DNA from: Cryptomeria japonica
Lineage: Eukaryota > Streptophyta > Pinopsida > Cupressales > Cupressaceae
Direction: 5' to 3'
DNA: 64,000 nucleotides
Assembly: GCF_030272615.1 (NCBI RefSeq)
Contig: NC_081405.1
Coordinates: 314,920,541-314,984,540 of the forward strand
In this document: piece after piece, positions 1-12,370 of the stretch
Position numbering within the stretch: position 1 is the first letter of the stretch
Layout: every line of letters begins with the position of its first letter
Position numbers and translations under genes: made by a program
The notes under the pieces: generated by a model
The model's input: the letters and a program-made list of their open reading frames with translations, nothing else
Told to the model about the DNA's origin: nothing
Database searches by the model: none

Positions 1-3000
1 GAGATATTATAATATATTTGTGGTATTTTCTTGCATTCTTTTTCATTTTCTAGACTTTGCAAGGAATGCATTTACTTGACTCTCATGACCCAACTAGTGC
101 TGCAATTGAAGATTTTGGTTTTTACTTGTCTTGTCATCTTTGTCCTATCCACAACCCTATTAAATTGATCTTACCAAATTAGAATTTACCACAAAGTCCT
201 CAATGGATGGAAATATATCAATTGCTAATATTCTCAACTTTACCTCAATTTATAATTCTTGGAACTCGCTTATTTTAATGAAATGATCCTTGTACTTATC
301 CTAGATTTACTTAGGAGTCCTACAAGGCTATATGTTAAAAAGTATTCTATCTAAGACATAAATTGTAATTAGACCCATCTCTTCATCCATCCGATTTATG
401 CAAGGAAATATCATATATTTTTAAGTGTATTAAGTTATAGTAACATGTAGTGTAGGGTCTAGTCCCTTAGACATGGGCAATATAGCCATTTGAGGGTTCT
501 AAGTGTGGCAATTAGGCAATATAAGGTGCTCAATAAAATGTGTTTCAATCATGTGTATCTTTGGTTTTGTGTTTTTGTTTTTAATTATCAAAATACTGGT
601 TTTTGTTATATTTTTATTTTTAAATATAGTATAGGAAATAAATTCATACTTAACAACAATTGAAGACTAAAATTATTTGCAAATTTATTAATAAAGAAGG
701 AAAGATTTCACTTTATATTTAATCTATATAAACATAGTAATTATAAAAAAAGATAAGAAGAATGTGGAATATTGAACAACATTTCCATTATTGTAGGAAT
801 GAAAAAATTAAATTGTTTAAAGATAAAAGCTATTAGGCTTGAAGTCAAAATATGTAGATTCAAATGAACAATAGAAATAAAACTCATTTATAAAAAAAAA
901 GATACAAAAATTACTAGCACTACTAAAAATCTCTTAGGACTAGTTTTTTGATGATATGTCACTTGCAAAAATTTCAACTTGATATGCTCAAGATGCATGC
1001 AATTTGATAATAGGCTAAAAAGGGAAAGCGAGATAGTTAGGATACTAAAATAATAGTCTCTACTCACTTAGGTGTAGCTAGGTCTGGTAGCTTGCTCGCA
1101 CATGTTAACTGTTGATCACCAATGTGACTATGAATGGGGGCTTGGTCAAATTAGCAATAGATTGGTGGTAAAGAAGCACAATGTGGTGCTGATGGTTGAG
1201 GAATATAGTGTGAGTAGGGCCATTTGAATGGTGAGTGGACAATCATTGATAAACTAATAGAAAAGAAAAAACCCAAAAAAATATTTTTTATGAACATGAA
1301 ACATACCTTATGAACAATAGCTCCGAATAATAATAATTGCAATAAAAATATGAGTACCAGTTTTTTTAATATGCAATGGTTGATTGCTTAAAATTATTAC
1401 AAAGTAAAATAAGAAATGATTTTTTTACAGACATCTGTACTAATGGTAGTTTCAAAGAAAGAGTCCATATGAATTTCTACAGATGTATATATTTTGTGTA
1501 ATTGTTTGAATTTTATTTAAAGAATTCAATTGAACCCCAAAAAAATTTCTCAAAAATTTTGAACTCTAATTATTATAATATAATAGAAATTGTTAGGATT
1601 TTTTAGCACATCAGAGGCAAGAATCTGGTTTACTTTTCTTCAAATTGTATCATATAAATGCTCAAAGTTTAATATCTCAAAAAAGAGAATAAAAAGAATA
1701 GATCTAAAGATAAGATACTTTGTTAGAGTTAATTCTTCAACTCTACAACTCCCAAAAATAACTTGTAATCAAACACTTCTGACAAAAAAGAGAGAAAATA
1801 AATACATTTTCTATGAAATCCTTAGAGTTCTACTGATAAAGAAATAAAATGAATCAATGGTACAATTATTATGGTTTGATCAATTTTTAACACATAATAA
1901 ATCTATACTACCATAACTTTTATATATAATATGTTTTTGCAAAGTGAAATTCCTTGTCATGAAATATTTATAGAGGAAGATCTTGTTTTGTGTAGCTAGA
2001 GTCATGATCTATAGAATTTTCTCCAAGACTTTGCTTCTATTATTTTTAGGATATATCAATTTTTAGTTAGTAAATATTTTTAAAATGTTATAGATGCAAC
2101 CCATTACATTAGTTTCTCTATTTGTGTGGGTTTCCAATAAAACCCTCATTATGTGGTGACCTTAAAAATAATCTGTATACTTTTAGTACATTCATATCCT
2201 TTTCGAGATTTAACAAATATTTTATCTCCATATTATCTACTTATTTTAATGTGGCTTGCTTTCTACTCATATACTTGAGATGCAAATCATAGTGTGACAC
2301 AAATATAATTATAAAATTTATTTCTCCATATCATTTTCCTCTATTTTAGGTTTTTATTGATAAGATTTATGTAATTTCTTATCTGCAAGTGACATAGTCT
2401 TACATTAAATTAAATTAAATTATTAAATCAGCCTATCTAAATCTTTTCATTGCTAATTCTTAGAAATTGATCTTGATCCCTCAGTGCATTATTAATTACC
2501 TTCTATCAAATCAATGTGTGCAAACTTTAAATTTGTCATTTTTGTGGTTGGAAATATCAACATTACAATGTTTAATTCAAATTTCACATTATCGACATAG
2601 GAGGCAAGAGTTAACCTAGTGCATGTGTGTATTGATCTCTATGTTATATTGTTGAATTTAAACAAATTTAATAATTCATTTGAAACAATGCTATGATCAT
2701 TAAAGGGATGTTGGAATGTCAAGGATATCTAGGTCAAGGAGATCAAAGAGGAATTAAAATTGCATTATATGCTTGTGATATCATCATATGCCTATACTTT
2801 ATTTGTTGTTATCTTTGATAATTGTTAAAAATTGGCTAAATTAGATCAACTAGGGGTTTTGAAAGTCCTCAAAGGTGTTTGTAAACACCATGTATCCTTA
2901 CCAATATTCAAACTTCAAATTATGAAGGGAAGCAAATTCCACTACTTAGTTTCTCTTTATCCAATCATGTGTGCATAGGCTAAATTCTCTGTGCTAGATC

Positions 3001-3445
3001 AATTGTAAACTTGTGAATGTCAAGTTCACATGCATAGATCTAAACTAAAATCAAAATATAGAAAATTTATAGATTTGATTAAAATTGAAATATTGCCATG
3101 AATCAATTCTTGACATTATAAACATCAATTTTCCATCTTCAAATTTAATTTAACATTCTATTTAAATTTATTTAAAATCAAACTTTATTATCAAAATTTT
3201 ATACTTATAGATATGTAACACTTTATACAAAATAATATCTTTCCTAAAAAAAATTGATTGCGGCATAGAAAAATCAAAATTTTGTCAAAGCTAACTCTTC
3301 TTAATTAGGGTACTCCATTTCTCGTGTAGCAATAAATGGTTAAGAAGTTTGATCCATTTCTATCTAGATAGTGATCTTTAGCCTGTGGCTAAACTGGCTC
3401 CAAAAAGTCATGATTTTCGCATAACACGAAGGTTAATCTAAAATT
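1..3445. other. AT-rich region, no gene recognised
   Basis: I see no coding region, splice-consistent exon series, terminal repeat or RNA gene here. The few open frames are below 90 codons, composed of AT-rich codons and without recognisable motifs. It is probably decayed repeat DNA. Confidence 0.5.
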
Positions 3446-3710
3446 GCAGATCCTGGTGCTATGTCTTTCAATTTTTGGAAAAATATACACAAAGGTTAGT
3501 GAACCGTTTTTGTAACCAGACTAACTGCATCCGTGATCTTTAGTCATACTATCCCAATAATTAAAATTGACTTTAAGGCAGATCCTGATGCTATGTCTTT
3601 CATTTTTTGAAAAAATATACATGAAGGTTAATGAACTGTTTTTGTAACCAGACTAACTGCATCCGTGAACTTTAGTCATACTATCCCAATAATTAAAATT
3701 GACTTTAAGG
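3446..3710. repeat. Tandem duplication, 132-133 bp unit, two copies
   Basis: Copy 1 spans 3446-3577 and copy 2 3578-3710. Both start gcagatcctg and end attgactttaagg, with only a few substitutions between them (for example tgatcttt versus tgaacttt). It lies about 180 bp beyond the 3' end of the minus-strand chitinase gene, so a recent local duplication is the simplest reading. No coding content. Confidence 0.85.
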
Positions 3711-3890
3711 TATTGACAAAATTGCTTTCCATTTTCACATAAGATGCCTCCCAGGCTGTATTATCTTGATAACGTGAAGAAACCTAAGTGGGTTACAGAA
3801 GATTGTAGGTGTACCTACATATGAACAACCTTGTTCATGCCCATGTTATGCCCCTCACCCTTTATTTATTTATATAAAACGTAAGTAATA

Positions 3891-4894
3891 CTAACAAGAG
3901 AGGTTGGGACCGGTGGCGACACCCAACCATCCACAGAACTTCTTATACGAACTCACTCGACTCTGCACAGCCGATGGACGTCCTCCACCGCATTCTCCAC
4001 CATTGATGGCTCTGATCGTGCCGGCAAATCCTTTTCCGCCAGTGGAAATCATGTCATTGTGACAGTTGCTGTTGACCATCCAAAACCAGAGTGAAGTCTT
4101 GAACGCAACGTCTGGCTTTTCGGCAACCAAATCTGGGTTATTCAGCAGCGGAAGTCCCACATATTTTCCAGCAGCTCCATAGTTGTAGTTCCTACATAAA
4201 AAAATAAAAACTTGTATTAGTGATTATGCCATATTTGAAGAATGCTTAAGAATGTATTATCGGGAAATAAGATTACCAGGTTAACTGAAGAGGCCCCCGT
4301 CCGTAGTATTGCTTTCCACTCGCACAAGGATATTTTGTGGAAGATTGACAATACCTGGCTTTGCAATTTCTTCCACGTAGCACAGATCTGCATATAAGAA
4401 AGATTAGGGTTTCATTGTTAGCAAGCAGTACCGTCTATAATATACAAGCAGACGGAATCATATTTTGCATACTTCCAGTCTCATGGGCGACATTGGCAAA
4501 GAAAGCAGCGAGCTCTCTCTTGCGAACATCAAGACTTCGTGGTGCCAAAGCCGGCAAAATTGCTAGCTTTGGCTGCGCTAATAAAGCCATTGTATGTGTA
4601 AAAGTTCTTTCCCTTGCAAGAAGCAGAAATTCCAGATTTAATCCGGGTGAAGAAGTCTTGGGTGACTATGGATTCAATAGATCCGGAGGGAGAAGGCGAA
4701 GGCGTAGGTTTAGAAGTACATGGGCCCTGCTGACAGCCAGGTCCACAATAGGCTTGAGTGGTTCCGCAGTAGCCCCATTTGCTGCAGCACACTCCTTTGG
4801 CACATCCACAATTTTGTGCTGAGCTAAACTCTATCCCTCCTACAAATATTAACGTAGCTATCATTAAGACTGAAATCTTTGCAAATGTCGCCAT
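3891..4894 (-). pseudogene. Class IV chitinase (GH19), three exons, two frameshifts
   Basis: Secreted endochitinase of the class IV defence family, which hydrolyses beta-1,4-N-acetylglucosamine chains of fungal walls. Exon 1 (4473-4894) encodes a signal peptide (residues 1-26, cut after SSA), a short hevein-type chitin-binding domain with eight cysteines (C29-C59), a Pro/Ser hinge and the start of the catalytic domain. Exon 2 (4277-4387) carries [10 protein letters not shown] and [11 protein letters not shown]. Exon 3 (3891-4191) carries NNPDLVA, FKTSLWFWM, INGGECGGG and the Cys-containing end. Introns 4388-4472 and 4192-4276 are GT-AG. The catalytic HETG glutamate lies just before intron 1. 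Two breaks: near 4529-4533 the frame slips after GTTKS and meets TGA, while DVRKRELAAFFANVAHETG continues in another frame; near 4355 a second slip falls between AKP and YCQSS. Otherwise the domain is complete with conserved splice sites, so it is a young pseudogene, or a functional gene carrying assembly indels. AATAAA-like signals lie near 3860-3870. Confidence 0.9.
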
Positions 4895-4948
4895 GGCTGA
4901 AATATTCTTTCAATCTATTTGATTTGCAAAGTATGTGCAAGATGTGTG

Positions 4949-4956
4949 GTATTTAT
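4949..4956 (-). promoter_or_regulatory. Possible TATA box of the chitinase gene
   Basis: On the minus strand ATAAATAC lies about 55 bp upstream of the chitinase ATG at 4894. That suits a TATA element about 30 bp before a transcription start with a short leader. It is the only TATA-like run in the near upstream region. This is position-based inference. Confidence 0.35.
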
Positions 4957-5011
4957 CAGTCGAGAGGAAGGTCTTCATTCAGCGAAAGTTAGTGGCACAC
5001 GTCAGATTCTC

Positions 5012-5109
5012 TAAAGTCACGGTTAAGTATGTCGGTTTACGATTCAAAGTCAAGGTCTGAGTAACTACAAATAAATAAAAAGCTAAAGTCCCGGTTAAGT
5101 ATGTCGGTT
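5012..5109. repeat. 26-bp direct repeat in the chitinase upstream region
   Basis: A 26-bp sequence at 5012-5037 recurs at 5084-5109 with a single mismatch (core ggttaagtatgtcggtt). Spacing is 72 bp start to start, between 118 and 215 bp upstream of the chitinase ATG. It may be a duplicated promoter element or a short local duplication. The motif matches no element I can name. Confidence 0.75.
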
Positions 5110-5341
5110 GGGATATGGTTTCAAAATTCTAGAGTGGAAAAATATAAATACTTTTAAAAGGAATGATAAACTATTTAAGGAGTTCAATTTTTATTGACCA
5201 GATGAATGACACCACTCAATTCATTTTATTATAAATCTCGCGTGGTTAAATTTGTGTGACCATGTTCTATTCTATTTCCGTTTGAAATAAATAAGTATTA
5301 TATGTTTATAAATTTTGGTTTATAATATGTTTAAGTTAAAG

Positions 5342-7200
5342 ATTTTTTTATTTTTTTTATTGATCAAGGGTAAAAGTCAATTATATTATTATAGATATTT
5401 TAATACATAGGAAATATAAGTAAAACAAGGAAGTCTAAGAAAGATGGCAAACCAAAAACAAAAGCATAAACAAACAATCCAAAATGCTTAGCTAGGACAA
5501 TAAATGTGCAACCACAAAAAAAATTAGAGTTTTAAACAAATAACAAGAGAAGCCATTTGTAAACCATAAACTACAACTCCAGCCTCTGAGCATTGAAGAT
5601 GAAAAGTAGGAGATTCAAACCAAGCTTGAACCAGATCATGCAAGGCTCCAACAAATCTTGAGGGGATCAACGAGTTGGGAAAGAAGGACCTGTAGAGGGG
5701 TCAACAAGATGAACCAACATTGGAACATGTTGAAGAACTAGTTATGGAGAGGGTGGAGGAAAACAAGCCGATTCCTCAAGAGGTTCCAGACCCAAATGTA
5801 CCACAATTTCTTCCAGATCTATCACCCAACCTTCTATTCCATCTTCTAGAGCAACAAAAGTGATGCCATTCACCTCTAGGTATTTCCAAATCCAATTTGT
5901 TTTTATTATCTTGGTGTAATGAAAAAAATTCTAGAGGAAGTTTAGCATTCCCTTTTATTTCAAATTTCCTAGCCAAGAAGGGCTTCTCATCCTCAATGTA
6001 TAAGATTGGAAACCTTTGTGAAGGTTTTCCATTTCCAATAGTTACCATATAATCCTTTAGCAGAGGAATGGTCAAATTCTCATTGATATTCCTCAATACC
6101 TTGCTTAAATCTCCTAGGAGGTCTACCTTGAAAACCTTTCTACATAGAGCTTGAGTCTTTTCTTTAGAGAGGCCAATATGAAAAAGAGTAGCCTCAAACA
6201 CTGTTGGAATTTGCATATTGACCCTGTATTAATGGTCAATCCTAAAGAATTCCTCTCCAAGGATTTGTTTCACTAGCCTAAAAATAACAAAATGAGACAC
6301 ATTAAGCACTTCCTGCATGTGTTTTTCTTTTATTTCACCCATAAAGGCCATCTATATTTTGCTAGAAACTAACTGAATAGGGGAGTCCATAATTTCCTCT
6401 ACTCTACCCAAAGCCTGCGAAAAAACGTTCTCAATAGACTACCTTTCAAACTAAAATATCAATTGATAGAGAAAGGACACAAATGAAGTTGATATCTTGC
6501 ATTGGAAGCTATACATGTATTAAATTGGAAACATTTGTAGTAGCTCGCTCGTGTCAAGTTGATTTGACAAGTCACCCCATAATATGCTACTAAATAATGG
6601 ACTTTGCCATGGCTATTGTTAGTGATTAAAAAACCTTGTTTTTCTCCATCTCCACCAAAATTACTAAAAGACTTTGTAAAAATCAAAGAAAGATCCTAGG
6701 GAAAACTAAATCTCAGATGGGATTTACTCATTAAATGTCTCAAAAGAATGGTGGCGACAAATTCAAATATCCCTTTTTGTTGTTTTTTGGTTAAGGGGCT
6801 ATGGGGTGTGTCCCTTTTTTGTGTTTCTGGTTTGTAGTTGTTTAGACTATAGTTTACTACTAGTTTTATTTTTTGATGTTGGACTTGGGTTTCAGGTCCT
6901 TGTAAAACTCGTTTATCTTAATCAAAAAAAAATTTGAATATCCTTTAAGAAAAGGGAGAGGCAGCTCTAAGGAAAAAGACCAAGGCCATTTACCATACCT
7001 CCTTTACTAGTTGAACAACTAAAAAATAAAATGCAAACTGACTATTCTTTATATCCTACAAAGCAAATCTGGGGAACCCAAGAAATATCTCCAAAGCTAA
7101 CTTATTTTTAAAAAAAATTATTTCTCAAAGGGAGGTGATCCTACCTCTTAAAAACCTTCCTGTGACAAGATTCTTGAATTTTTGTTAGGGGAGACAAGAC
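5342..7200 (-). pseudogene. Decayed L1-type LINE remnant A
   Basis: The minus strand ends at about 5342 in an A-rich tail (ttgatcaataaaaaaaat) typical of a LINE 3' end. The frame 5776-6400 contains MAFMGEIKEKHMQ, KQILGEEFFRIDH-stop-YRVN, GLSKEKTQ and FPILYIEDEKPF. These align in order with the C-terminal segment of the larger LINE at 27611-28205 (VGEITDK, FLGEEFVMVNHRYQVN, GLSKGMD, LPIIFLDDE). Stops and frameshifts break it. Upstream, 6400-7200 is protein-like but too decayed to assign, and is interrupted by a small plus-strand insertion at 6778-6930. The frame 6459-6686 is part of this remnant, not a separate gene. Confidence 0.6.
6759..6946 (+). mobile_element. Short 5'-truncated LINE tail nested in remnant A
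   Basis: About 150 bp end on the plus strand in ctcgtttatcttaatc followed by nine A residues, the style of plant L1 3' termini. Similar short sequences flank it: aaattcaaatatccc at 6759 and aaatttgaatatcc at 6930. They differ at two or three positions and look like an aged target-site duplication. The insert is far too short to code. Confidence 0.55.
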
Positions 7201-7767
7201 AACTACTATTGGCTTAAAAAAAAAAGTCGTAAATGAATGAAACTAGCCATTGTTCCAGAATTCAAAAACTCTTAATAAGTCTATAATTCAAAAATTTGCA
7301 AAGCCTCAATTTGAAAAAGAAAAAAGAAATCCACGGGTAAGGAGTGCTACCAAAATAAGAAGGTAATGATCCATATCCCTACCAAATATATTCAAATCTA
7401 CCAACTACATCATCTACTCTCGAATTTTGAAGTTTCAGATATATTATTTATTAAAACCATATACACCCCTATTAGTGAGTTTGTCTACCATACTACTAGC
7501 CTCTCTGAAGATTTATTATTAATCATAAATTTTTTTAATATTGTTCTAGTTTGTTTTCCAATTTGATTGTTTTTATTTTTTAATAAGAGATCAAAATATT
7601 GAACTTTTAAAATTCAAATTTAATATAATATTTATTAATTATATTGATCTAATTTAGTGTATATTTATATTGATTTTTGTATTTGGTTTTTGTATTCTCT
7701 CATTAATGATGTAAAATTATGTTCAAATGTTAATAATAATATCTAGGTCAAAGAGTTTAAAGGAAAA

Positions 7768-9788
7768 TTTTGTTTTTATTTTTATTGAACAAAGAAAATT
7801 ACAATAATTGAAATAATAGTAGTTCAGAAGGAACACAGGAGAAAGAAAGAAAATTAATAGTTTTATGAATATCCACTATTGATTAGAAGAAAACACTATA
7901 ATAGCAATTGAAGCAACAAATATAACTAGTATCTAAAAGAAATCAATATAATAAGGACAACGACATACATAACTTGGTCTTAAATAACACTTGAAATTTG
8001 AAGAGTTTTTAAAGTTGTCTAGAACATTTAACATCTCCAACATGCATTTGTGTGAAATGATATTTGATCTCCTCCTAAAGGTTGTTGTAGGTGACCTCCT
8101 TTGTTAGCTGAGAGTACAATGAGATAATTTCTAACATGATGTGATAGAAAGTTGTAGCAATTCTACTTCCTGATGTGTAATATAATTAGAAAAAAATAGC
8201 TAAACACCTACATTTTTAAATATGTAGAAAATTAGTTTGTATCATAAAATCAACAACAACACTCTTCGCCACCCCAATACCTAAAACAACTTCTTTCCAA
8301 TCCAACACGTCCTCAAAGATAGTAGGAAAATGATAAAAAATTGTAGTTCATTTCCTTTTGGCCCGAAACAATCCAAAAAACTATGTTTTACACTTTTAGA
8401 ATGCTAGTAGAAAGGGTATGTAATTTGAAGAATCTTTAAATATTTTAATCCATCACATTTGGATAATTTATGGTGTAATATTTTCTAGCTTAGGATTTGA
8501 GCATTTCCCTCAGCTTTATTTTTGGAAGAAGTGATAGGTAAATCTTCTTCAAAGGGAAATTGAAAAGGAAGTTTACCCAAGCCAAAACCAATCATTAAAA
8601 CTATTATATTACAAAGGAGAACATAATTCCCTGAGAATCCACCAACACCAGTGATTTTATAAATGTAAGAAACCCTATAAATTTGTTATTCAACCTAAAA
8701 GATATTTTAGTGCCTTGGAACTCAACTCAATCAAGTGAAGTGAAATCCTAGATATCACTAAACTGCTAAACACCTTTGTTTAAGAAATAAAGAGCTTGTT
8801 TGGGAAAGATAATTCCAAGAGGGTTCGTATGATATTGAACTAATTTATTCCACCAAATAGAAGAGGTGGCAAATCTAAACCCATGTTTCAGAGAATCCTT
8901 CTATATTAAAAAATTACAAAACTTGATACCAAGATTTCTAGATGCATTTCAAAGGAAATAAGGCCCTTAACCGAAAGAAAGGATTCATCCATATCTTATC
9001 AATTCATCCAAAACATTTTTATTTTTATTTTTTTCAGTAGCATGAGAAACATAGTGACAAACCAACATTTTTCAAGGTTCCTCTCCAGTTATGGCTCTTA
9101 TTATCCATTTTGTTGATAAACAAGACCCTTGAGTCTTAGGAACCAAGAGCTCTAGCCCACTCTTATTTTTGGATTGTATATAATGAGGCCAAGATGAAGC
9201 TTTAAAGCATAATTTACCATCCCAATTAGTCCACAATGATTGTCGCATTTTATTAAGCTTGTTGCAACCCTTTTTGGATAACATACAACAAGAGGAGTAG
9301 TAAACATTATAAGCCAGAAATAATGTGTTAACCACTTGAACCTTACCAACAATTGATAAAATTATTTATTTCCATAATTAAAGATCTTGTTTTCCAACTT
9401 AACTATGAACCAATTCCAAATGTCAGTGAGAGTGACCTAGATATCTAGTCATGTTTCCATGTCTAATTTGTTTCCATTCTTTAGGGATCCAAGAAAGAAT
9501 TAGATTAGAACTAATCATAATAAATTTTTTGCATGATAAGAAAGCTTAGATCTTGAAACAAAGAAATATAGATTTAGAACTTCCAATGCCTTACTAGTTT
9601 TTTTTCAAAGTTTTGTATAAATAATATACCATCATTACAAAAAATGGGAGTTAATTACAACTAGATTGTTAAAAATATAGATACCTTTATGCAAAGTGCG
9701 AGAAGATGAGTACCAATTCACAGGAAGTTTTCTCCTGAGGAAAAATGCCACTAGAAATGGAGACCCATTTTTTAGAAAATGGGCACAT
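7768..9788 (-). pseudogene. L1-type LINE fragment B (distal RT and zf-RVT region)
   Basis: The minus strand runs from an RT fragment next to the LTR element down to an A-rich tail near 7768 (gttcaataaaaataaaaac). A degenerate catalytic F-x-DD-like motif followed by GILF is near 9620. RYLG follows at about 9440, then a frame at 9072-9335 with VNTLFLAYNVYYSSC, KWIIRAITGEE and PK-rich spacing typical of the RT connection and zf-RVT region. NPLGIIFPKQALYFLNKGV-like sequence lies near 8770-8830. Many stops and frameshifts are present. The 5' part of ORF2 is missing; the LTR retrotransposon abuts at 9789. Confidence 0.65.
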
Positions 9789-9793
9789 GTTAT

Positions 9794-10936
9794 TGTAGTG
9801 TCATAAAATTGCGACCCTAAGAATTTTAACCATATTTGAGGTCCTCACCTTGGCGATGGCATCTTCCTTACCAACTGAGACTTCTCTCTATATTTTCACC
9901 TTGAACCGCTCCTTGTTTAAGCCCTATTTCTGCCTTTAGACCCTATCCAAACCTCAAGATACGGAAGAATAGGGGCATGGCGTCCCTGTCCCCCCCTCTT
10001 AGGGTGGCTCCAAGATAGGTCCCTTTGGTCTTGTCTGCATTTTGGGATTCCAAATCCCCTTGATGTTGTTCTTTGGTGCTATGAATTAATCTTCAGAGGA
10101 ATTGGTCTTCTCATTTACATAGACATGATATACAAATACACGATAGGCAAAATTCAAGTGAAAGGTCTTCATCAATAATTCAAGTCTTCTTCTTCATGTG
10201 TCTTCATCATTCATCCATTGGAGCAACATTAAAACATTTATTTTCAAGCATGTGTGTGTGTTAGGGTTTTATCATGTTACATTCTATTTCATGCAAACAC
10301 TTGTGATTACATTCAAGAAGCAAAGCAACCATCTTCAACAAATTGCAGATCTACAAGGTATACATTTTCATTATTTACGTTTAAGCATTTGCAATTACTT
10401 TGTTTGAAGGTTGATTCCTCAACCGAGGTTTGACTGAGGCAAACCCCTATCCACAACCCTTCTTCCCTTATTTTCCATGTGTAGGTTGCAAGTGCACAAC
10501 TATAATTGTAGGTTTGGGCTTCATTTGCAGAGATGGAAAAGCCCTTTTCATTTCATGGATTTTTCGAAGGACCATGTGCACTTTCAACATGGTGCCAACA
10601 ACATTTCTCCAAATTTGTAAGGAAGTTCCGTATCAGTCTAAATATCTCAGATTTAAAGTTATAGTCCGATCTTGAATCAGTAGCTCCTCATTTCACCCAT
10701 TTGATCTCTCTTGTCTCCATAGTCAACAAGTCAAATCTTCTACTTACAAAAGCGAAAATTATATTCCAACACTTACAATACACTTAGAATTCACATCCTT
10801 GTTTCTGTTAGATTTAGATCTAGTGGATTCAACCCCTCTTTTGAATGTAAAGTATCTCCCAAGTGAAAAACACCCTAATGATTTCCTTTCTCTCTCCTAG
10901 GTGGGGAATCACTAGGGTTCAATTTTCCACTTTACA
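9794..10936 (+). repeat. 5' LTR of the LARD-like element
   Basis: This 1143-bp copy starts TGTAGTGTCATAAAATTGCG and ends CCACTTTACA. Nearly the whole length matches 15618-16782, with scattered substitutions and small indels. Short open frames inside it (such as 10198-10407 and 10430-10675) recur in the other LTR and are chance frames. Confidence 0.9.
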
Positions 10937-10939
10937 TTT

Positions 10940-10957
10940 TGGTGAACCTGACGTCCT
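10940..10957 (+). other. Primer-binding site
   Basis: TGGTGAACCTGACGTCCT begins 3 bp after the 5' LTR end. The TGG start fits pairing with the CCA end of a tRNA. I cannot say which tRNA without a search. Confidence 0.6.
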
Positions 10958-12370
10958 ACATCTTAATTTTAATGTCTTATTTGATAGATCTGAATAATTG
11001 CAATTTGAACTTTGAAATTTCATTTTCAAGTTTGATCTTTTTGCAAAATTTAGAGGTTAATTGCATAAAAACCCTAATTTTTTATTTTGAGGAAATTAAG
11101 CTTGTGAAGTATAGAATTTTGGTTGCTTGTTTCAAATCTGATTTCTATTTCAAAATTGCAATTCAAATCTATCTTTACATTCTAAAAATTAAGTGGTTAA
11201 ACAGTAAAACCCTAAAAAATTTCAAAAAAAGTTGGTCAGATCAAATACACTTTGCACATGGTCCCTAGCTTTTTCCCCAAAATTTTGGAAGTCAAAATTG
11301 ACTATATTTTTCTTCTTAAATGCCATAAATTGGCTAATTTTATCAATTTTTAAACCTCCTAAGGTTGAAAACAAATTTAAAATTGAATGTATGATTTTCT
11401 TGCAATTTACAAAAAATCTAGATTTGAAATTGAATTTGTGCAAAACTTGGATCTTACTTCAATTTTTAGATTTATCATTGTTCTCAGACTTGTCTTCTTG
11501 CCTAAAATTAAAATTTTTAATTTCCCTCCTTTTCCCAAAATTCAAAATTTTTAAATTCAGTGGTTAGGTCCTCAAACCCTAATTTTTAAAATTAATTGGA
11601 TTTTGTTCAAGTATCAATCATTTTCACACAGTTTCAGTTTTATGAACATCATTGAAGGTGGCCTTATCCATTAGGTGTAACCTTTTTCAAATTTGCAATT
11701 CAATTCCTCATTTTTCTCAAAACCCTAATGGGGTCCTATTTCAACATTCAAACCTTAATTTCACCTTTCTAGAGATCGTAAAATCAATCAATTTTGGGGG
11801 GTTAGCTCTCAAATCATCATAGATTTCATCCCTAAAAATTTTTGAAAAATTTGGGAGGATCATGTGCCCTTTCAACATGGTCCCTTGCTTAAATCCATAA
11901 AATTGGCTGATTTTGTTGAATAAAAAACAAGGTCCACTTTCAACATTGCAACTTTCAAGGGAAAATTTAAAATTAATTGGTTAATTAAGAACAAACCTAA
12001 TTTTATATCAAAATTTCAATTTGATAACTTTCAATTTTTGAAATTAAGAGGTTTTTCAATACATCCTAATTTTAAAAATTCAACCTCTTTTTTGACAATT
12101 TTAAATTTTAAATTAAGAGGTTATTTTCTTACATAATCCTAATTTTTAATTTTTAATTTCCTAAGAGGTTGCATTATATTTTATTTAATCAATTTGTTCA
12201 TTTAATTGAGTAATCTTTTTTCCTAAAATTTTGAATTATTCAACTATTTGCAAGTCTCAAATTTCAAATTTCACAATTTTAAATTCAAATTTTAAATTTG
12301 CAATTCAAAATCCATTTTCCCTCCTTCATTCAATTTTCTATGCATGTATGGGGTGAACATTATTACATGA

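Noticed and set aside
4361-4822. Plus-strand 153-codon open frame
   Set aside because: It lies antisense to chitinase exons 1-2 and intron 1. The minus strand carries the recognisable domain, so this is a shadow frame.
11232-11567. 111-codon plus-strand frame in the LARD-like leader
   Set aside because: It is composed of AT-rich repeat text (aattttta/caaaatt), overlaps frames on both strands, and has no motif.
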